The notes: generated by a model not told the origin, from the letters alone. Counted from the first letter of the stretch, positions 21,240-31,856 are shown. The stretch: 64,000 bases of DNA from Yponomeuta sedellus (GCA_934045075.1 OW203722.1:2015001-2079000), one strand, 5' to 3'. Numbers and translations: made by a program.

Positions 21240-21485
21240 TACACGTATAGGTATCTTCTAGGTACCCAAATTCTTTCCGCGGGTGTCGTAAAATGCGACT
21301 AAGGGATACACACCAGGAGGAGGGCAGCAGCGCCCCCTGCAGTACAATTCCACCAAACTGCGATCCCCAACCCGCACGCCCAGCGAGGGGATTATGGGCC
21401 TCACCCCCCAATGATGGCACAACCTTGCGCTATTGCGCTCATTAGGGGAGAATTGTGTCCGGCAGTGGACTGATATAGCCTGAAG
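21240..21485 (+). mobile_element. LINE fragment (L2 type 3' end)
   Basis: Contains the block GCAGCAGCGCCCCCTGCAGT through CCCACGCCCAGCGAGGGG-like sequence, and ends in the L2 tail GCGCTCATTAGGGGAG...CAGTGGACTGATATAGCCTG. The frame is broken. Confidence 0.65.
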
Positions 21486-21489
21486 ATAG

Positions 21490-21843
21490 GTATCTTAGGT
21501 AGCTATATTAACACTCCGAAGCTGGGCACCACTTACAAAAACCACCCGCTGCAAAGAGTTTTCCTAACAATTTTCAATTTGGGCTTGTCATTCTTCCTTC
21601 CCATCTTTCGTCTAAATCAAATACGTTTACTTATCCAAACAGGTTTTTGCTTACATGACAGTATCGTGTAGCGTGATCTTATTTTTATAATATTTGTCCT
21701 ATGCTTTACCAATCGGCGCACAAGACAGAAAACAGAACGTCATATTGAAAATCTCATGTCAAAAATCTTAAAAATTAAAATGTTATAAATTGTTGTGTAA
21801 GTGCTTTGATATTTGATCACAAATATAAAAAAATATATATTAA

Positions 21844-21879
<36 letters not shown>

Positions 21880-22030
21880 ACAAATATTGAAATTAGTTAT
21901 TTATATTTTTTTAAAGAAAAGTCTGACAAGAATTATAATAATAATAAATATTCATGGACATATCACAGATCTCGTTAGCCCCATACTAAGTACAACTAAA
22001 TGACTTGTGTTACAGGTGCTAACTCGACGA
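21490..22030. other. Unassigned sequence with an (AT)n run
   Basis: Nothing recognised, except an (AT)n microsatellite at about 21848-21876. Confidence 0.45.
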
Positions 22031-22039
22031 TAGATTTAA

Positions 22040-22178
22040 TATAATAAACACATAGATAGCACCCAAGACCTGAGACAAACTATAAAAGTTCGTTTCCTAG
22101 CTCGACCCGGCCGGGGATCGAACCCGAGACCTTCGGTTTTACAGTCAGAGTGCTGCGCCACCGAGGCCGTCTTCTATT
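22040..22178 (-). mobile_element. S5 tRNA-derived SINE
   Basis: Reading the minus strand from 22178, a tRNA-like head has box A (CGGTGGCGCAGCA) and box B (GGTTCGATCCC), then a short body ending GTCTTGGGTGCTATCTATGT. It is about 140 bp and not a functional tRNA by visual folding. Confidence 0.65.
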
Positions 22179-22414
22179 CTTCTTTAATCTTGCCCCGAAT
22201 AGTAACTCTCCCGATGCAAGCCGTAATCATCAGCTAGTTTATTCTTCAGAGAATTCGACTCTGGAGTAAGGCCCGGATTCGGTTCGACCGGCTCTCTAGC
22301 CTAGCGGAACATTGGGTTGTGTGACTTGTGAGTACTTGTGAGTAGCTGGTGCCGCGACGCCGAATTGTAAATTTATAACCCATCTACTTAAGTCGACAGC
22401 ACACAAGAAGCGCT

Positions 22415-22765
22415 CGTGACCTAGTCGAACCGAGTATTTAGAATCAATCAGTCTAGTTAAGCAACAACAGGCGCGGTCAGGTGCAGGATGGGTAACCGTC
22501 CCGTTACTACCGCTAGTGGCATTTTACCGAGCGCTTCCGTGCTTCACAAGGTACGTTAAGCCGTGGGTGCCGGCTGTCATGTAATGACAGTCGTTAAAGC
22601 ATGTAGAGGCCTTATGGGCGGCTTGATAACTTCTGACAGTAAGGTCCGCCACTGTCTTACAATCCTCCACCAACCCGGACTTGGCCCCCGTGGTGGAGTA
22701 TAGCCTAACCTTCCTGCGGTGCAGGAAGAGACCCGTGCCCCAGCAGCGGGGACATACAGGAGCAC
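22415..22765 (-). repeat. RA interspersed repeat, near full length
   Basis: Reverse-oriented RA, from GAAGCGCTCGTGACCTAGTC to CCCAGCAGCGGGGACATA. Confidence 0.8.
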
Positions 22766-23030
22766 AGGACCGTGAGGACTAGCGCAGTAAAAAGGAGGCC
22801 TATGCCCAGCAATGGGTTGATGTGGGCTGATTATAGATAGATAGACTGTAGACTGGCCGTAGACCGATAACCAGTGATTGTAGAGGATAAATACCTCTAG
22901 GAAATCGCTCTTAGCGATAAGACCACAAATTGTATTTATTTACTCTTACTCTTACTATCTATATATCTATCTACCTACAGTGGACTCTGCATATGATATC
23001 GATAGGTATGTAGATATAAAAAGTACCCGA
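22766..23030. other. Small repeat remnants
   Basis: A short LINE-like tail (AGGCCTATGCCCAGCAATGG) lies next to RA; the rest holds (TCTA)-type runs. Confidence 0.4.
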
Positions 23031-23035
23031 AACCG

Positions 23036-23332
23036 GTGTACAGAGCAGTAGAACCCCCGCTTCTTAATCGGGAGGTCGGGGATTCGAATCCTGGCAGGTA
23101 CCAATGACCATGTTTTCTAAGTTACATACATTTGTGAAATTAAAGTAGCAACAACACTTCTTGCATTGAAGGAAAACATCGTGAGGAAATCTGAATAGCT
23201 GAAGGGTTCAAATACGTCAGCGCTTGAAATTGTCACTTCTCGTTGAGGACGCGTGGTAGTTAAATCCATACTCTCTCTCTCTCTCTCTGAGAGAAAGTAT
23301 GTGCCTCGCAGTGGGATGTATACCTATATTCT
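23036..23332 (+). mobile_element. S3 tRNA-derived SINE
   Basis: The tRNA-like head at about 23042-23095 has box B GGGGATTCGAATCC. The body carries GAAGGAAAACATCGTGAGGA, then TACGTCAGCGCTTGAAATTG and CATACTCTCTCTC, ending with GCAGTGGGATGTATA. It abuts the solo LTR. Confidence 0.75.
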
Positions 23333-23599
23333 TGGAACGTTGTATATCTTTTATAATAATAATAAACACTGGAACGACTTCAATTGTGGCTTTATTTGTA
23401 GATATGTAGTAATATTTTAATAAAACAGAAAACTGGATAAAAACGGACAAGCAGGTAAAACAGTCAGATCTGGTCGAAGGGTAAAGTAGTAGTGATGAAA
23501 AATGAGGGAAATCGAATAATGTGTGACGTAATTTAAATATTTGAAAATGTTAGATAGAAAAAGAAATAAAAATGGTGTGAAGAGGTTTGCACCGTTACA
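23333..23599 (-). mobile_element. Solo LTR, same family as 19056-19329
   Basis: In reverse orientation it runs TGTAACGGTGCAAAC...to AACGTTCCA, 267 bp, aligning along its whole length with the 19 kb LTR (shared TTTTATCCAGTTTTCTGTT and CCAGATCTGACT). No matching short target duplication was seen. Confidence 0.78.
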
Positions 23600-23665
23600 G
23601 GCTGAATAAAAAAATGGCTAGGCGTGTGACGAAACATTAATACATAAACTCATGCCTGTATGCCT

Positions 23666-23888
23666 GACGACCTCTGTGGCGCAGAGGTAGCGCATCTGCC
23701 TACCATGCAAGACGCCCCGGGTTCGAACCCCGGCTGGGAACAAAAAATAACCCCATTGGTCTTGAATGTTTACATGTTTGTGATGTCGTTGTTTCTGGTT
23801 CCCACGACACAGGGTATCCTAGTGTGGGGCCAGAAGCAATGTATGTGCCTGTATGTAAATGTTATGTTATGTTGTGTTGTGTTGTGTC
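23666..23888 (+). mobile_element. S2 tRNA-derived SINE
   Basis: The head CCTCTGTGGCGCAGAGGTAG resembles box A of a tRNA, and GGGTTCGAACCCC is box B. The body carries GTCGTTGTTTCTGGTTCCCA and CGACACAGGGTATCCTA, ending in GTTATGTTATGTT-type repeats. The 106-codon frame over it is an artefact. Confidence 0.8.
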
Positions 23889-23889
23889 A

Positions 23890-24260
23890 AAAGTATTTCG
23901 ATTACCGCAACGGGCCGAGCTTACTTAATTTTATTTTAGATTCTAGGAAGACTAACAGCTTTTACAAGCTTACTCTATAGACAAATAGGACATACTAAGC
24001 CAATATTTGCATTACTTTACGTTCCCGTTTATCGCTGTTCGTGGCTAGGCACCATCCCTAGAAATAAACAGATAAATAAGAATACTATCTCGCTAGTGTT
24101 ATGTGAAACTTTTTCTGTTATTTGTAGTACTATTGTTGGTATTTTATTTATGTCCTGTCCATATATTGTTATGCCTATAAATGTATGTATTTATATAATA
24201 TATATATTTTATATAACTTTCTATTTATGTGTATTCTATATATTTCTATTTATGTGTACG
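23890..24260. other. Unassigned AT-rich sequence
   Basis: No gene or family match was seen. Confidence 0.3.
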
Positions 24261-24261
24261 A

Positions 24262-24385
24262 AGGTGGTCTGGAAGAGATTACTTTTAGTGATAAGGCCGC
24301 CGTCTGTACTCTTAGGTTAAGAAATATCTGTGTAATTTCCATTTTTATGTACAATAAAGTGTTCTCTATCTATCTATCTATATTA
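24262..24385 (+). mobile_element. L3 LINE 3' end
   Basis: L3 signature with an (ATCT)n tail: GGTGGTCTGGAAGAGATTAC, then GTACTCTTAGGTTAAGAAAT and AATAAAGTGTTCTCTATCTA. Confidence 0.8.
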
Positions 24386-24503
24386 TTTGTATGTATCTAT
24401 TTAGGATTAGTATATATATTTTATAAATTAAGCATATTTTATTCATATGTATCTGAAATATCTTGATTTATTTGTACATCTACTTCCTTATCCAATATAT
24501 TGC

Positions 24504-24586
24504 TCCAGTCCATCCAAAGGTTGTCTGGAAGAGATCACTTTTAGTGATAAGGCTGCCGTCTGTACTTTTAGGTTAAGAAATACATA
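24504..24586 (+). mobile_element. L3 LINE 3' fragment
   Basis: CCATCCAAAGGTTGTCTGGA through TTAGGTTAAGAAATACATAC. It is cut where the L1 fragment begins. Confidence 0.75.
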
Positions 24587-24587
24587 C

Positions 24588-24905
24588 ATACATAACCTCA
24601 CGCCTGTATCCCAGAGGGGTAGGCAGAGACCAGGCACTGCCACTTGCCACGATCCTGACAGATCACTTTCGCTTCATCAACGTTCATAAGTCGTTGTATG
24701 CACGCACGCCGGTTCCGGGTACTTTTTATACATCCCTTTGCTCATACATCCTCTATCTGGTCGATGTATGTCCGCCTGGGACGACCCTTACCAACCCTTC
24801 CACTCACATTCGCAATACGAGTATATATTTGTTTCGTCAATCTTTCTTCCTTCATCCTCTCCACATGTCCAAACCAACGCAACATTTCTTTCTCAATAAA
24901 TTAAG
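24588..24905 (-). mobile_element. L1 LINE C-terminal region, uninterrupted copy
   Basis: The minus strand encodes GRPRRTYID-like and RACIQRLMNVDEAKVICQD, ending SAYPSGIQA and a stop. It is the reference for the split copy at 300-3810. On the left it joins L3 sequence directly. Confidence 0.75.
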
Positions 24906-24962
24906 AAATATCAGCGTAATTTCCTTTATTATGTAAAATAAAGTGTTCTCTATCTATCTATA
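24906..24962 (+). mobile_element. LINE 3' tail
   Basis: AATAAAGTGTTCTCTATCTA with the preceding AAGAAATATCAGCGTAATTT block, an L3-type end. Confidence 0.6.
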
Positions 24963-24964
24963 AA

Positions 24965-25530
24965 TGGAACAGAGAGGGAAGTAACTTGGCTCCTGCCAAG
25001 TTTCTCCCTTTTCCTTCGTCTCAGAGAGAACAGGTCTCTTCCACGTCTGGGATGGTCATCGTGTCAGTCCCAGACTCCACGGACGAGTACAGGGACAACA
25101 GAAGACGGGACCAAAGAAGACCTTACGTTTTCAAGTATTTTAGTAACACAAACATTTACATAAATTAAGTAGGTACGGGCTTATTTGTTAATCTAGATGA
25201 AAGGTAAAGAATTGCCTATGAATAAAGCATCACATCAAATATACAGCTTGAAAGATGACTTTTACTTAAATAAAGTAGGTACCTCCTTGTTTAATATTTA
25301 AACGAAGAAAATGCTTTGAACCTTGTTTACACACTAACCAGTACATAGGAGAGTTACTGGCTTGCAATTAAAAGTCTAAGTAACAAAAGAAGTAAAAAAA
25401 CATTCCAAAAGCGTTACCTTCAAGGATAATTTAAGGGTAACCTTGGGAGTTAAGCTTCTAGCATTCGTAGAATTACCCGTAGGTGCTGTTTTAGTCCTAT
25501 TTAATACAATTTGGTATTTTGTTTCATATG
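24965..25530. other. Unassigned sequence
   Basis: No family or gene was recognised. Confidence 0.3.
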
Positions 25531-25539
25531 GTACAACAG

Positions 25540-25790
25540 TAGAGCGGTGGTAGAACGCTGGTAGAACGCTGGCGTTATCGGTTCGAAACCCGGCATGTCC
25601 AAATGACTGTTTTGTAAGTTGCATACATTTGCGAAGTTACAGCAATGCCACTCGCTAACGGTGGATTAAAACATCGGAAAGAAACCTTAGTATCTAAAGT
25701 TTTAAAAACTTCAGCGCTTGCTTCGTGCAATGGCCCAACTATGAGGCTAAGTGCAGAAATCTCAGTTCAAACTAGTTATGGTACATCAGT
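25540..25790 (+). mobile_element. S3 tRNA-derived SINE
   Basis: Head with a partly duplicated 'GGTAGAACGCTGG' and box B (GGTTCGAAACCC), then a body with GTTGCATACATTTGCGAAGT and TTCGTGCAATGGCCCAACTA. Confidence 0.7.
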
Positions 25791-25799
25791 TCATTAAAA

Positions 25800-26229
25800 T
25801 AAAATATGTTTTAATTTGTCTATTTTGTTCAGATCAAAACATACAATAGCTATTATTATGTTCGATGGCTCTTTAGGTTTCATTCTGCCAATCATAATAA
25901 AATATGAGGATGTAAAGGGATGTATAAGGGATGAAAATTTAATCACAGTAGTGTTATTTGGTTTTTGATCAACGTACTTGGCACAGTAGTATTGTGATGA
26001 TGATTACTCTATTTTTAGAGTATTGCACTTGGTCTAGCAGCCAGCAATTGTACTTTAGTACAATTGATGGCTTGATGTGTGTAAATGGTCCATAAGCAAT
26101 ATATTGGGAGTATTACGTTGACGTTGAAATAATATCTTACATTACTGAATACGCTTTCACCTCGTTGTCGTGTAACAACTTCAAGATATTTCTTTTCGGG
26201 GCTTAAAATAATATTTACATGAAACTACA
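25800..26229 (+). other. 5' flank of the receptor gene
   Basis: Holds no recognised element. A perfect hairpin CAATTGTACT/AGTACAATTG lies at 26045-26066. No clear TATA or initiator can be named with confidence. Confidence 0.4.
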
Positions 26230-28059
26230 ATGATTGTTATTCAAATGCTCTTTGTTTTTTCAATGATGTCCTTAAAAGTATTCGCAGAATCCAACGCACT
26301 AGTGAAAAAAATTGGCATAGAAAAAGTTTTGGAGATCCAAAGGGAAGAGTATAACACAGCAGAATGCCTTAAAAGATACATAAAACATACGTTTCAATTA
26401 AAAAATATATTATTATTTGTACCAGAAATTCACGACAAAATGATTGAAATTGATGCAGTGAGAATATTCCTACAGGACTTAGAATTAACACAGAAGTATA
26501 AAATAGAAGTCAGATCCACGAAGTATCAAAAATGTGTCGTTATGACGTTGCTGCACCAGAGTCAGATTATAATATTCACGGAATCAGCAGGTCATCTCAG
26601 AAAAGTCTTAAGCGAGTCCTTGTGTCGCGAATGGGGCTACGATACGAACTTCGTTATCGTAGTTCCGGAGAGTGCAGACGTCAATGAAATGCTGGACATT
26701 TTGAAGTTACACGCCTTATACAAAGCATCTGTTGTGCACAAATCGAATACTACTGGTGCTCTAACTCATTGGAATACCAAACCTGTCTGTAATGACTACG
26801 AGAATCGCCGTGGTACTTTTCTATGTGACAGCAATAACACTGAAATCCAAACTGTCGTTGAGAAATATATCAAATGCCCTGTGAATGTTGGCTTACACCT
26901 TATAGCGCCTTACGCGTTTTCTATCGACCTTAACGACATCCGACAACATGGGTATAATATGGTATTCTTAGGCGTTGAAGTGGCACTGCTATACCATGTA
27001 TCCAATAAGTACTTTCTAAATTTTTCCGAAACACACCAATTAGGAAACGTCGCATATGATGGAAATGGAACGGGTCTATTGAATGAACTCTATCATAACC
27101 GAATTGACGTTGTAGCAGGAGCGCTACCAATTCCTCGTCAAAGCTTCATAGCCACGACATACCCACATATCTACGCTACTTTAAATGTGATTGTGAAGAA
27201 GCGTGTCAGTCAAAATATTCTCAGTCTATTTAGTGTGCTAACACCTGAAGTTTGGGCAGTGTCCGCCATTATATACTTCATATTCATCTTTTGGATGAAG
27301 TTGACGTTCAAGAAAGCACGAATGGATACGGTATGCTTATACACGTTGGCGGTGTTTTTGGGGAAAGGTCTACATTTCAAAAGGCGACCAGTGGCTCGGT
27401 TGCCGATTTTGACTTGGGTGTGGTTCTCATTTTTCTTAAGAGCTACATTTGAAGTACTGCTCATATTCCTCCTACTTCACAAAGATGACAGTTACCAAAT
27501 GGATTCTCTAGACGATTTGTGTAAAGGAGCGAAGAAAGTCTTTATAACGGAAAGCTACAAAAGTTATCTCGAAAACGGAATATCGCTACGGAACTGTGAG
27601 ATTCCCGCCGAGAATATCCATGTAGTAGAATTCCCGTTGCACGATCTTTTCAAGTCTAATAGCGATGAATTAGCTTCGGTTGTCATGTATGAAAAACACT
27701 ACAAGTCACAGCTGGAAAGATACTTGAGCGAGCCGTACAATCCTTTTCACATCATGAAGGAGCCATTATTTGATTTCGTACCTTTCCACTTCTATTTACA
27801 CCGGGGACATCCTTACGTAGAAATCATTAACAAAATAAGCTTTGCTGCACGCAATTTTGGTATAATACAATACTACGAAAGAAATGCCGACACATACATG
27901 GAAATAAACTTCGTTAAAAGATTTGGCACTGAAGAGCAGCAAACGATGCTTTCAATGAAACATCAAACGTTAGTGTTCACGTTTCAATTTTGGGGTGAAG
28001 TCGTGTCTGTTACCGTGTTTTTGCTGGAATTAATCTACTTTCGAATAGTTAAGAAGTGA
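26230..28059 (+). CDS. Divergent ionotropic receptor (IR), intronless
   Basis: A 609-residue insect ionotropic receptor, a variant glutamate-receptor-like ligand-gated channel of sensory neurons. The sequence shows a probable signal peptide (residues 1-19, ending VFA), a ~150-residue variable N-terminal region, and an S1 lobe with GNGTGLLNELYHNRIDVVAG at about 278-297. TM1 is at about 338-358 (TPEVWAVSAIIYFIFIF), followed by a pore loop around LAVFLGKG. TM2 is at about 390-416, S2 begins near FITESYKSYLENG, and TM3 is at about 580-603 with a very short tail. Sequons are visible at N173, N202, N264 and N279. The conserved glutamate-contact arginine of S1 is not evident, as is usual in divergent IRs, so the ligand is unknown. 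Reading is uninterrupted from ATG to TGA, without introns, as in several Lepidoptera divergent IR subfamilies (IR7d, IR100 or similar); subfamily is not assigned. No neighbouring IR copy was seen. Flanked by SINEs, with no sign of transfer. Confidence 0.93.
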   Translation: MIVIQMLFVFSMMSLKVFAESNALVKKIGIEKVLEIQREEYNTAECLKRYIKHTFQLKNILLFVPEIHDKMIEIDAVRIFLQDLELTQKYKIEVRSTKYQKCVVMTLLHQSQIIIFTESAGHLRKVLSESLCREWGYDTNFVIVVPESADVNEMLDILKLHALYKASVVHKSNTTGALTHWNTKPVCNDYENRRGTFLCDSNNTEIQTVVEKYIKCPVNVGLHLIAPYAFSIDLNDIRQHGYNMVFLGVEVALLYHVSNKYFLNFSETHQLGNVAYDGNGTGLLNELYHNRIDVVAGALPIPRQSFIATTYPHIYATLNVIVKKRVSQNILSLFSVLTPEVWAVSAIIYFIFIFWMKLTFKKARMDTVCLYTLAVFLGKGLHFKRRPVARLPILTWVWFSFFLRATFEVLLIFLLLHKDDSYQMDSLDDLCKGAKKVFITESYKSYLENGISLRNCEIPAENIHVVEFPLHDLFKSNSDELASVVMYEKHYKSQLERYLSEPYNPFHIMKEPLFDFVPFHFYLHRGHPYVEIINKISFAARNFGIIQYYERNADTYMEINFVKRFGTEEQQTMLSMKHQTLVFTFQFWGEVVSVTVFLLELIYFRIVKK

Positions 28060-28092
28060 TAATTTATTCTGTTACTTAATCAAAACTATTGA

Positions 28093-28098
28093 AATAAA
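28093..28098 (+). promoter_or_regulatory. Poly(A) signal of the receptor gene
   Basis: AATAAA lies 33 bp after the stop codon, which predicts a very short 3' UTR ending before the pentanucleotide repeat. Confidence 0.6.
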
Positions 28099-28253
28099 AC
28101 TGAAAATTCAAAATTATTTATTTACATAACCAATCAAATACAATAGTGGTTGGGAGTGTTTCTACAAGTTCATATTTTACACTTGTATGTAAACAAAACA
28201 TAGACAGTGGATCTACTCTACTACTTAGGTACCTGCTTCTTTCCCTTTGTAAT

Positions 28254-28427
28254 GTAATGTGATGTGACGTGATGTGACGTGACATGACGTGACGTGACGT
28301 GACGTGACGTGACGCAACGCAACGCAACGCAACGCAACGCAACGCAACGCAACGCAACGCAACGCAACGAAACGCAACGCAACGCAACGCAACGCAACGC
28401 AACGCAATACAATGCAATGCAATGCAT
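28254..28427. repeat. Pentanucleotide satellite (TGACG)n then (CAACG)n
   Basis: The first ~60 bp are GTGAC-type units. About 110 bp of CAACG-type units follow, then a few CAATG-type units. Three overlapping long frames on the minus strand (RCVALRCVAL-type) are artefacts. Confidence 0.95.
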
Positions 28428-28429
28428 AA

Positions 28430-28560
28430 CGCAGAGTAAGCAACTCACCGAATAGGTACTTGAGACGCAGAGTAAGTAACTAACCAAATCATTTTACAAT
28501 TTTGTTTTGACATAGAAATTCTTAATTGTTGACATTTAATTACTGATAACTAGTAGACTG
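28430..28560. repeat. Flank of the satellite with short internal repeat
   Basis: CGCAGAGTAAG followed by CAACTCACCGAATAGGTACT, then again CGCAGAGTAAG. Nothing else was seen. Confidence 0.4.
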
Positions 28561-29460
28561 TATGATGGGTAGCCGGTTCAATTAACGGCTCGAAGACCAA
28601 AAATGGTAGTTAGCCAGTGTCGGCTAGGTCTACCTCACGATGGGCTGGTTGAGAGAGCGGAATGAGAGGTGAAGTGAATGGACTTACTTGGTGATGGTGG
28701 ATGATGGCTCGCTTTAGCTGTTGGGCAGATGATGAGCGGTGATGGATGAGCTGATGCGTCCAGCGCACGGAGAACACTCTTGCGCTGTTCACTTATAGTC
28801 TAATATTGTCAATATATTGTTCTTTGAGCTGATAAAGTTTCTTGGTCACCAAATGTCTATCACTTCACGAGAATTCGAGCACTTAACACGCGCGTATGTC
28901 ACCGTGCGAATGTGTGTCCAGATGGCTGGATAAATTAGTAGCGACTAGTAGCGAGCGAGCGGCACGAGCGACGGCTCCGGAACGACAGACTAATGAATGA
29001 ATGACCACAGATTCATGATTACGTCGCGCGATCGATTCTCGCACGAACAATTACAATAATTTTATAATTTAATTTTGACATAGAAATATGTACTTAATGC
29101 ATGCTCGCACACATACTCATATGCCCAGATGGACATCACGTGGAATGCACTGAAACTGTATATAAAGAACTATTTTAAATACCCATGTTCATGAATAAAC
29201 TATAGTTTACTTTACTTAATCTTAGAACAAATAGTAAAAGACACATGTATCTCTAATTAATACTCGTAAATAAGCACAGCCTCCACTGGTACTAGAACAG
29301 AAGCCTTCACTTGCACCCTTTGATCCTTCATTATATCACAATCCCTTTACTATTTGGACAAATTATTTTTACAGTGGGCATTTTTGTACCATTTTTTTGA
29401 CTGTAGTGTACGAGTGGTTGCTTCACCTAGCTAGTGTGAGTTAAGGTGCAACTGGACGCC
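28561..29460. other. Unassigned sequence, moderately GC-rich part at 28870-29040
   Basis: Includes GAGCGGCACGAGCGACGGCT and ATTACGTCGCGCGATCGATT. Some resemblance in composition and in TGATGAGCTGA to the GC-rich insertion at 46.75-47.12 kb suggests a shared element, but this was not demonstrated. Confidence 0.35.
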
Positions 29461-29479
29461 GTTTAAATCCTCTCATTAC

Positions 29480-29639
29480 TACACTATTTTTATTTTTAAT
29501 GCACTAAGCACGGGCTAAGGAACAAGTTTAAAAACCTATTTAGAGGCTAAAAACTTCACCCATGCCGGGATTCGAACCCGCAACCTCTGGCTATCCGTAC
29601 CAGCGCTCTACCAATTGAGCCAATGGGCGACTCACGGAC
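29480..29639 (-). mobile_element. S1 SINE, straight (non-inverted) copy, best reference
   Basis: Perfect 12-bp target duplication TCCTCTCATTAC at 29468-29479 and 29640-29651. Within 160 bp on the minus strand it has the tRNA-like head with box A (TTGGCTCAATTGG) and box B (GGTTCGAATCC), then AATAGGTTTTTAAA, then the tail to the A-rich end. It gives the simple structure that the fold-back copies depart from. Confidence 0.9.
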
Positions 29640-29877
29640 TCCTCTCATTACGTTGATGCACAAGCTTTTGTAACTGTTTTTTTCTTGCTCCCAAAAAATA
29701 TTTGGAAAATGAGTTGCCAGACGCGATTTTCGTTCTACTTGCGGGTTCCGAAAATTCAATTTCTTTTTTTTGCGGCACTGAAATTTAATTTATAAATATA
29801 ATTACTGTTCTATTTATAAATTAAAGTAAGCGCAGGTTTCCACGCTTCGGTAGGATCATTCCTGAAACCCATAATAT

Positions 29878-30280
29878 TGGCCTTTTTGCATCTACTTAAT
29901 GAGATGATTTATACAGCGTCCAGTGGTATCTTCACTCACACTAGATGGGTGAAGGGACCACTCCAACGCTGTAGTGCCTGGGTCATGGTTTTTTTTTTAT
30001 AGATGGTGTAGGCTTGCCCAGCACCTATACCATCCTGACAGCTTAGTCGGCCTAGCCCACAGGAAAGACTAGTCAATACGTGCGGAGCCAACCAAGCCGC
30101 GGGTTTCCTCACGATGTTTTCCTTCACCGTTAGCGTGTGGTATTGCGACTGCAAATTCGCAAATGTACGTAACTTTGAAATTAAACAAAGTCATTGGTAC
30201 ATGCCCGCACTCGGGATCGAACCTGGGGCTCTCGCTTGCCAGTCTATGGTTCTACCCACTGAGCTACCACCGCTATTGAA
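29878..30280 (-). mobile_element. S4/S3-type SINE, long copy
   Basis: On the minus strand it carries a tRNA-like head with box B (GGTTCGATCCC, 30210-30220), the GAAGGAAAACATCGTGAGGA block, GGTATAGGTGCTGGGCAAGC, and the 3' block ending at TCATCTCATTAAGTAG. It is a fuller relative of the copy at 20493. Confidence 0.72.
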
Positions 30281-30349
30281 ACCCATATTGCTCTCGCAAC
30301 AAGTCCGCCTTTGCCCATAATGTAAGTTGATATTTTTAGGTGCTATATT

Positions 30350-30450
30350 TTGTAACCCGGACTTGCGCCCCTGGTGGAGTATAGCCTAACCTTCCTGCGA
30401 TGCAAGAAGAGACCTGTGCCCCAGTAGTGGGGACATAGAAGGATGGATGT
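30350..30450 (-). repeat. RA repeat 5' fragment
   Basis: CCCCTGGTGGAGTATAGCCT through CCCCAGTAGTGGGGACATA, reverse of RA's start. Confidence 0.65.
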
Positions 30451-30454
30451 ACGA

Positions 30455-31130
30455 CAAACACAATTGGGCCTATATTTATAATCAAGCTGTCATATTGTTG
30501 CGGGAGTATTAAGCTAAAGGGCAGCAGTTACGGCGTCATCGCCGCGGAAGCAATCGATAATTCATCGCACAAATACCTCTGAATGTCCACACATTGCTGC
30601 GCCATCGATATACGTAGATGGAAGCTTGCATAAAACAATGCCGGCCCTATTCTGCATTTTTATTATTCCTCCAACTGTAGGGCACATGTCTTCTTTCAGA
30701 GTTAGAGAGAGAGAGAGAGATAGAGATACGGGCTTAATTATAACGCGTGATCACCGCGGGTTGGCAATTTCAAGCGCTGAAATAGGTATGTAAACACCGC
30801 TATCACCACTAGCCGCATTTACCTGCATTTTTAGACAAGTTTAATTTCAAATTTCTCCTTCGATCTTCTGCAGATGTAAGTTCCCTCGCAGTTTTCAAAT
30901 TCTCATAAATAATTTAATTGCACGGTGTTCCTTCCTTCACAGTTAGCGAGTGGTACTGCTGCTATAACATTAATTCAACTACACTTGCAACATTGCCCAC
31001 CTCTCCACTCCCCAAAAACTTACCTGCAGTATGAAGGAGAGTCCCAGTGCAACATTGCAACATTATTTTATTTTTATTTCTTTGGAGTACAAAACAGATC
31101 ACAACTATTATACGATATAATTATAAGTAA
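30455..31130. other. Mostly unassigned; S3 body fragment at 30650-30800
   Basis: A GA-run and the S3 body motif (GGGCTTAATTATAACGCGTG, CACCGCGGGTTGGCAATTT) are present at 30650-30800. The remainder is not recognised. Confidence 0.45.
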
Positions 31131-31133
31131 TTC

Positions 31134-31182
31134 TATTCTCTATCTATGTACATAGTAATACTATGTACATAGATAGAGAATA
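31134..31182. repeat. Perfect hairpin, 24-bp arms, 1-nt loop
   Basis: 31134-31157 is the exact reverse complement of 31159-31182. The arms contain TCTCTATCTATGTAC, a LINE-tail-like sequence, so two facing tails are one possible origin. Confidence 0.92.
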
Positions 31183-31189
31183 CTTTATT

Positions 31190-31855
31190 ATACATAAAAA
31201 TGGAAAACAGTTATATGTAGAAAATTATGGTTTGAAGCCAGCACACACAACATCGCCTCATGTAATTTGAGTTGAGATCTTAATAAAGTACAAATACATA
31301 AAACGGGGACATGTAACTTATTTCATGGAACAAAGCATAATGCCTATCCAATTACTTGAACAAATGATCAATGACTTAGACTTCGCATGGACTTATTCTC
31401 ATCGGCGAAGAATGCAGAATGTGACTAAAATTCTTCGGACTTTTCTACTTTCAGTGCCCACTTACAATACGCGTCTACAGCATTCTTACGTTGGCTTGTA
31501 ACTGTAACCGTTCCCGCATACAGAATACGCCCGCAGTCAGGGCATCGTGAGCGGTGTGCAGGCCGTGCGTCAGCGCTATGCATTTAATAAATCATGAAAA
31601 TCGTGTGTCTGTCATCGCGGGCCGTGACAAATTGCGACGTATCGGGTCCGTGCGCGATTGATCGCCCTCTAGCGCTGGCCTCGTTTGTTTACGACGGCCC
31701 ACACTGGTTTGATACCATGCAAGAGGTGTGTGTGACCGGAGGCTTATAACCTAAGCCCTAGGGTGGTGCTAAATCTATCAAAAAATGTGGTATTCCAGAA
31801 AAAAGGGGTGTAAAAACGATATCAATAATATTGTAGTGACCATTTATGTAGAGTA
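31190..31855. other. Unassigned sequence
   Basis: Moderately GC-rich near 31500-31700. No gene or family was recognised. Confidence 0.3.
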
Positions 31856-31856
31856 A

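Noticed and set aside
21806..22003. 65-codon frame MIFDHKYKKIYIKK
   Set aside because: It runs through an (AT)n microsatellite and has simple composition.
28118..28487. Minus-strand frames rich in RCVAL
   Set aside because: Translations of the CAACG pentanucleotide array.
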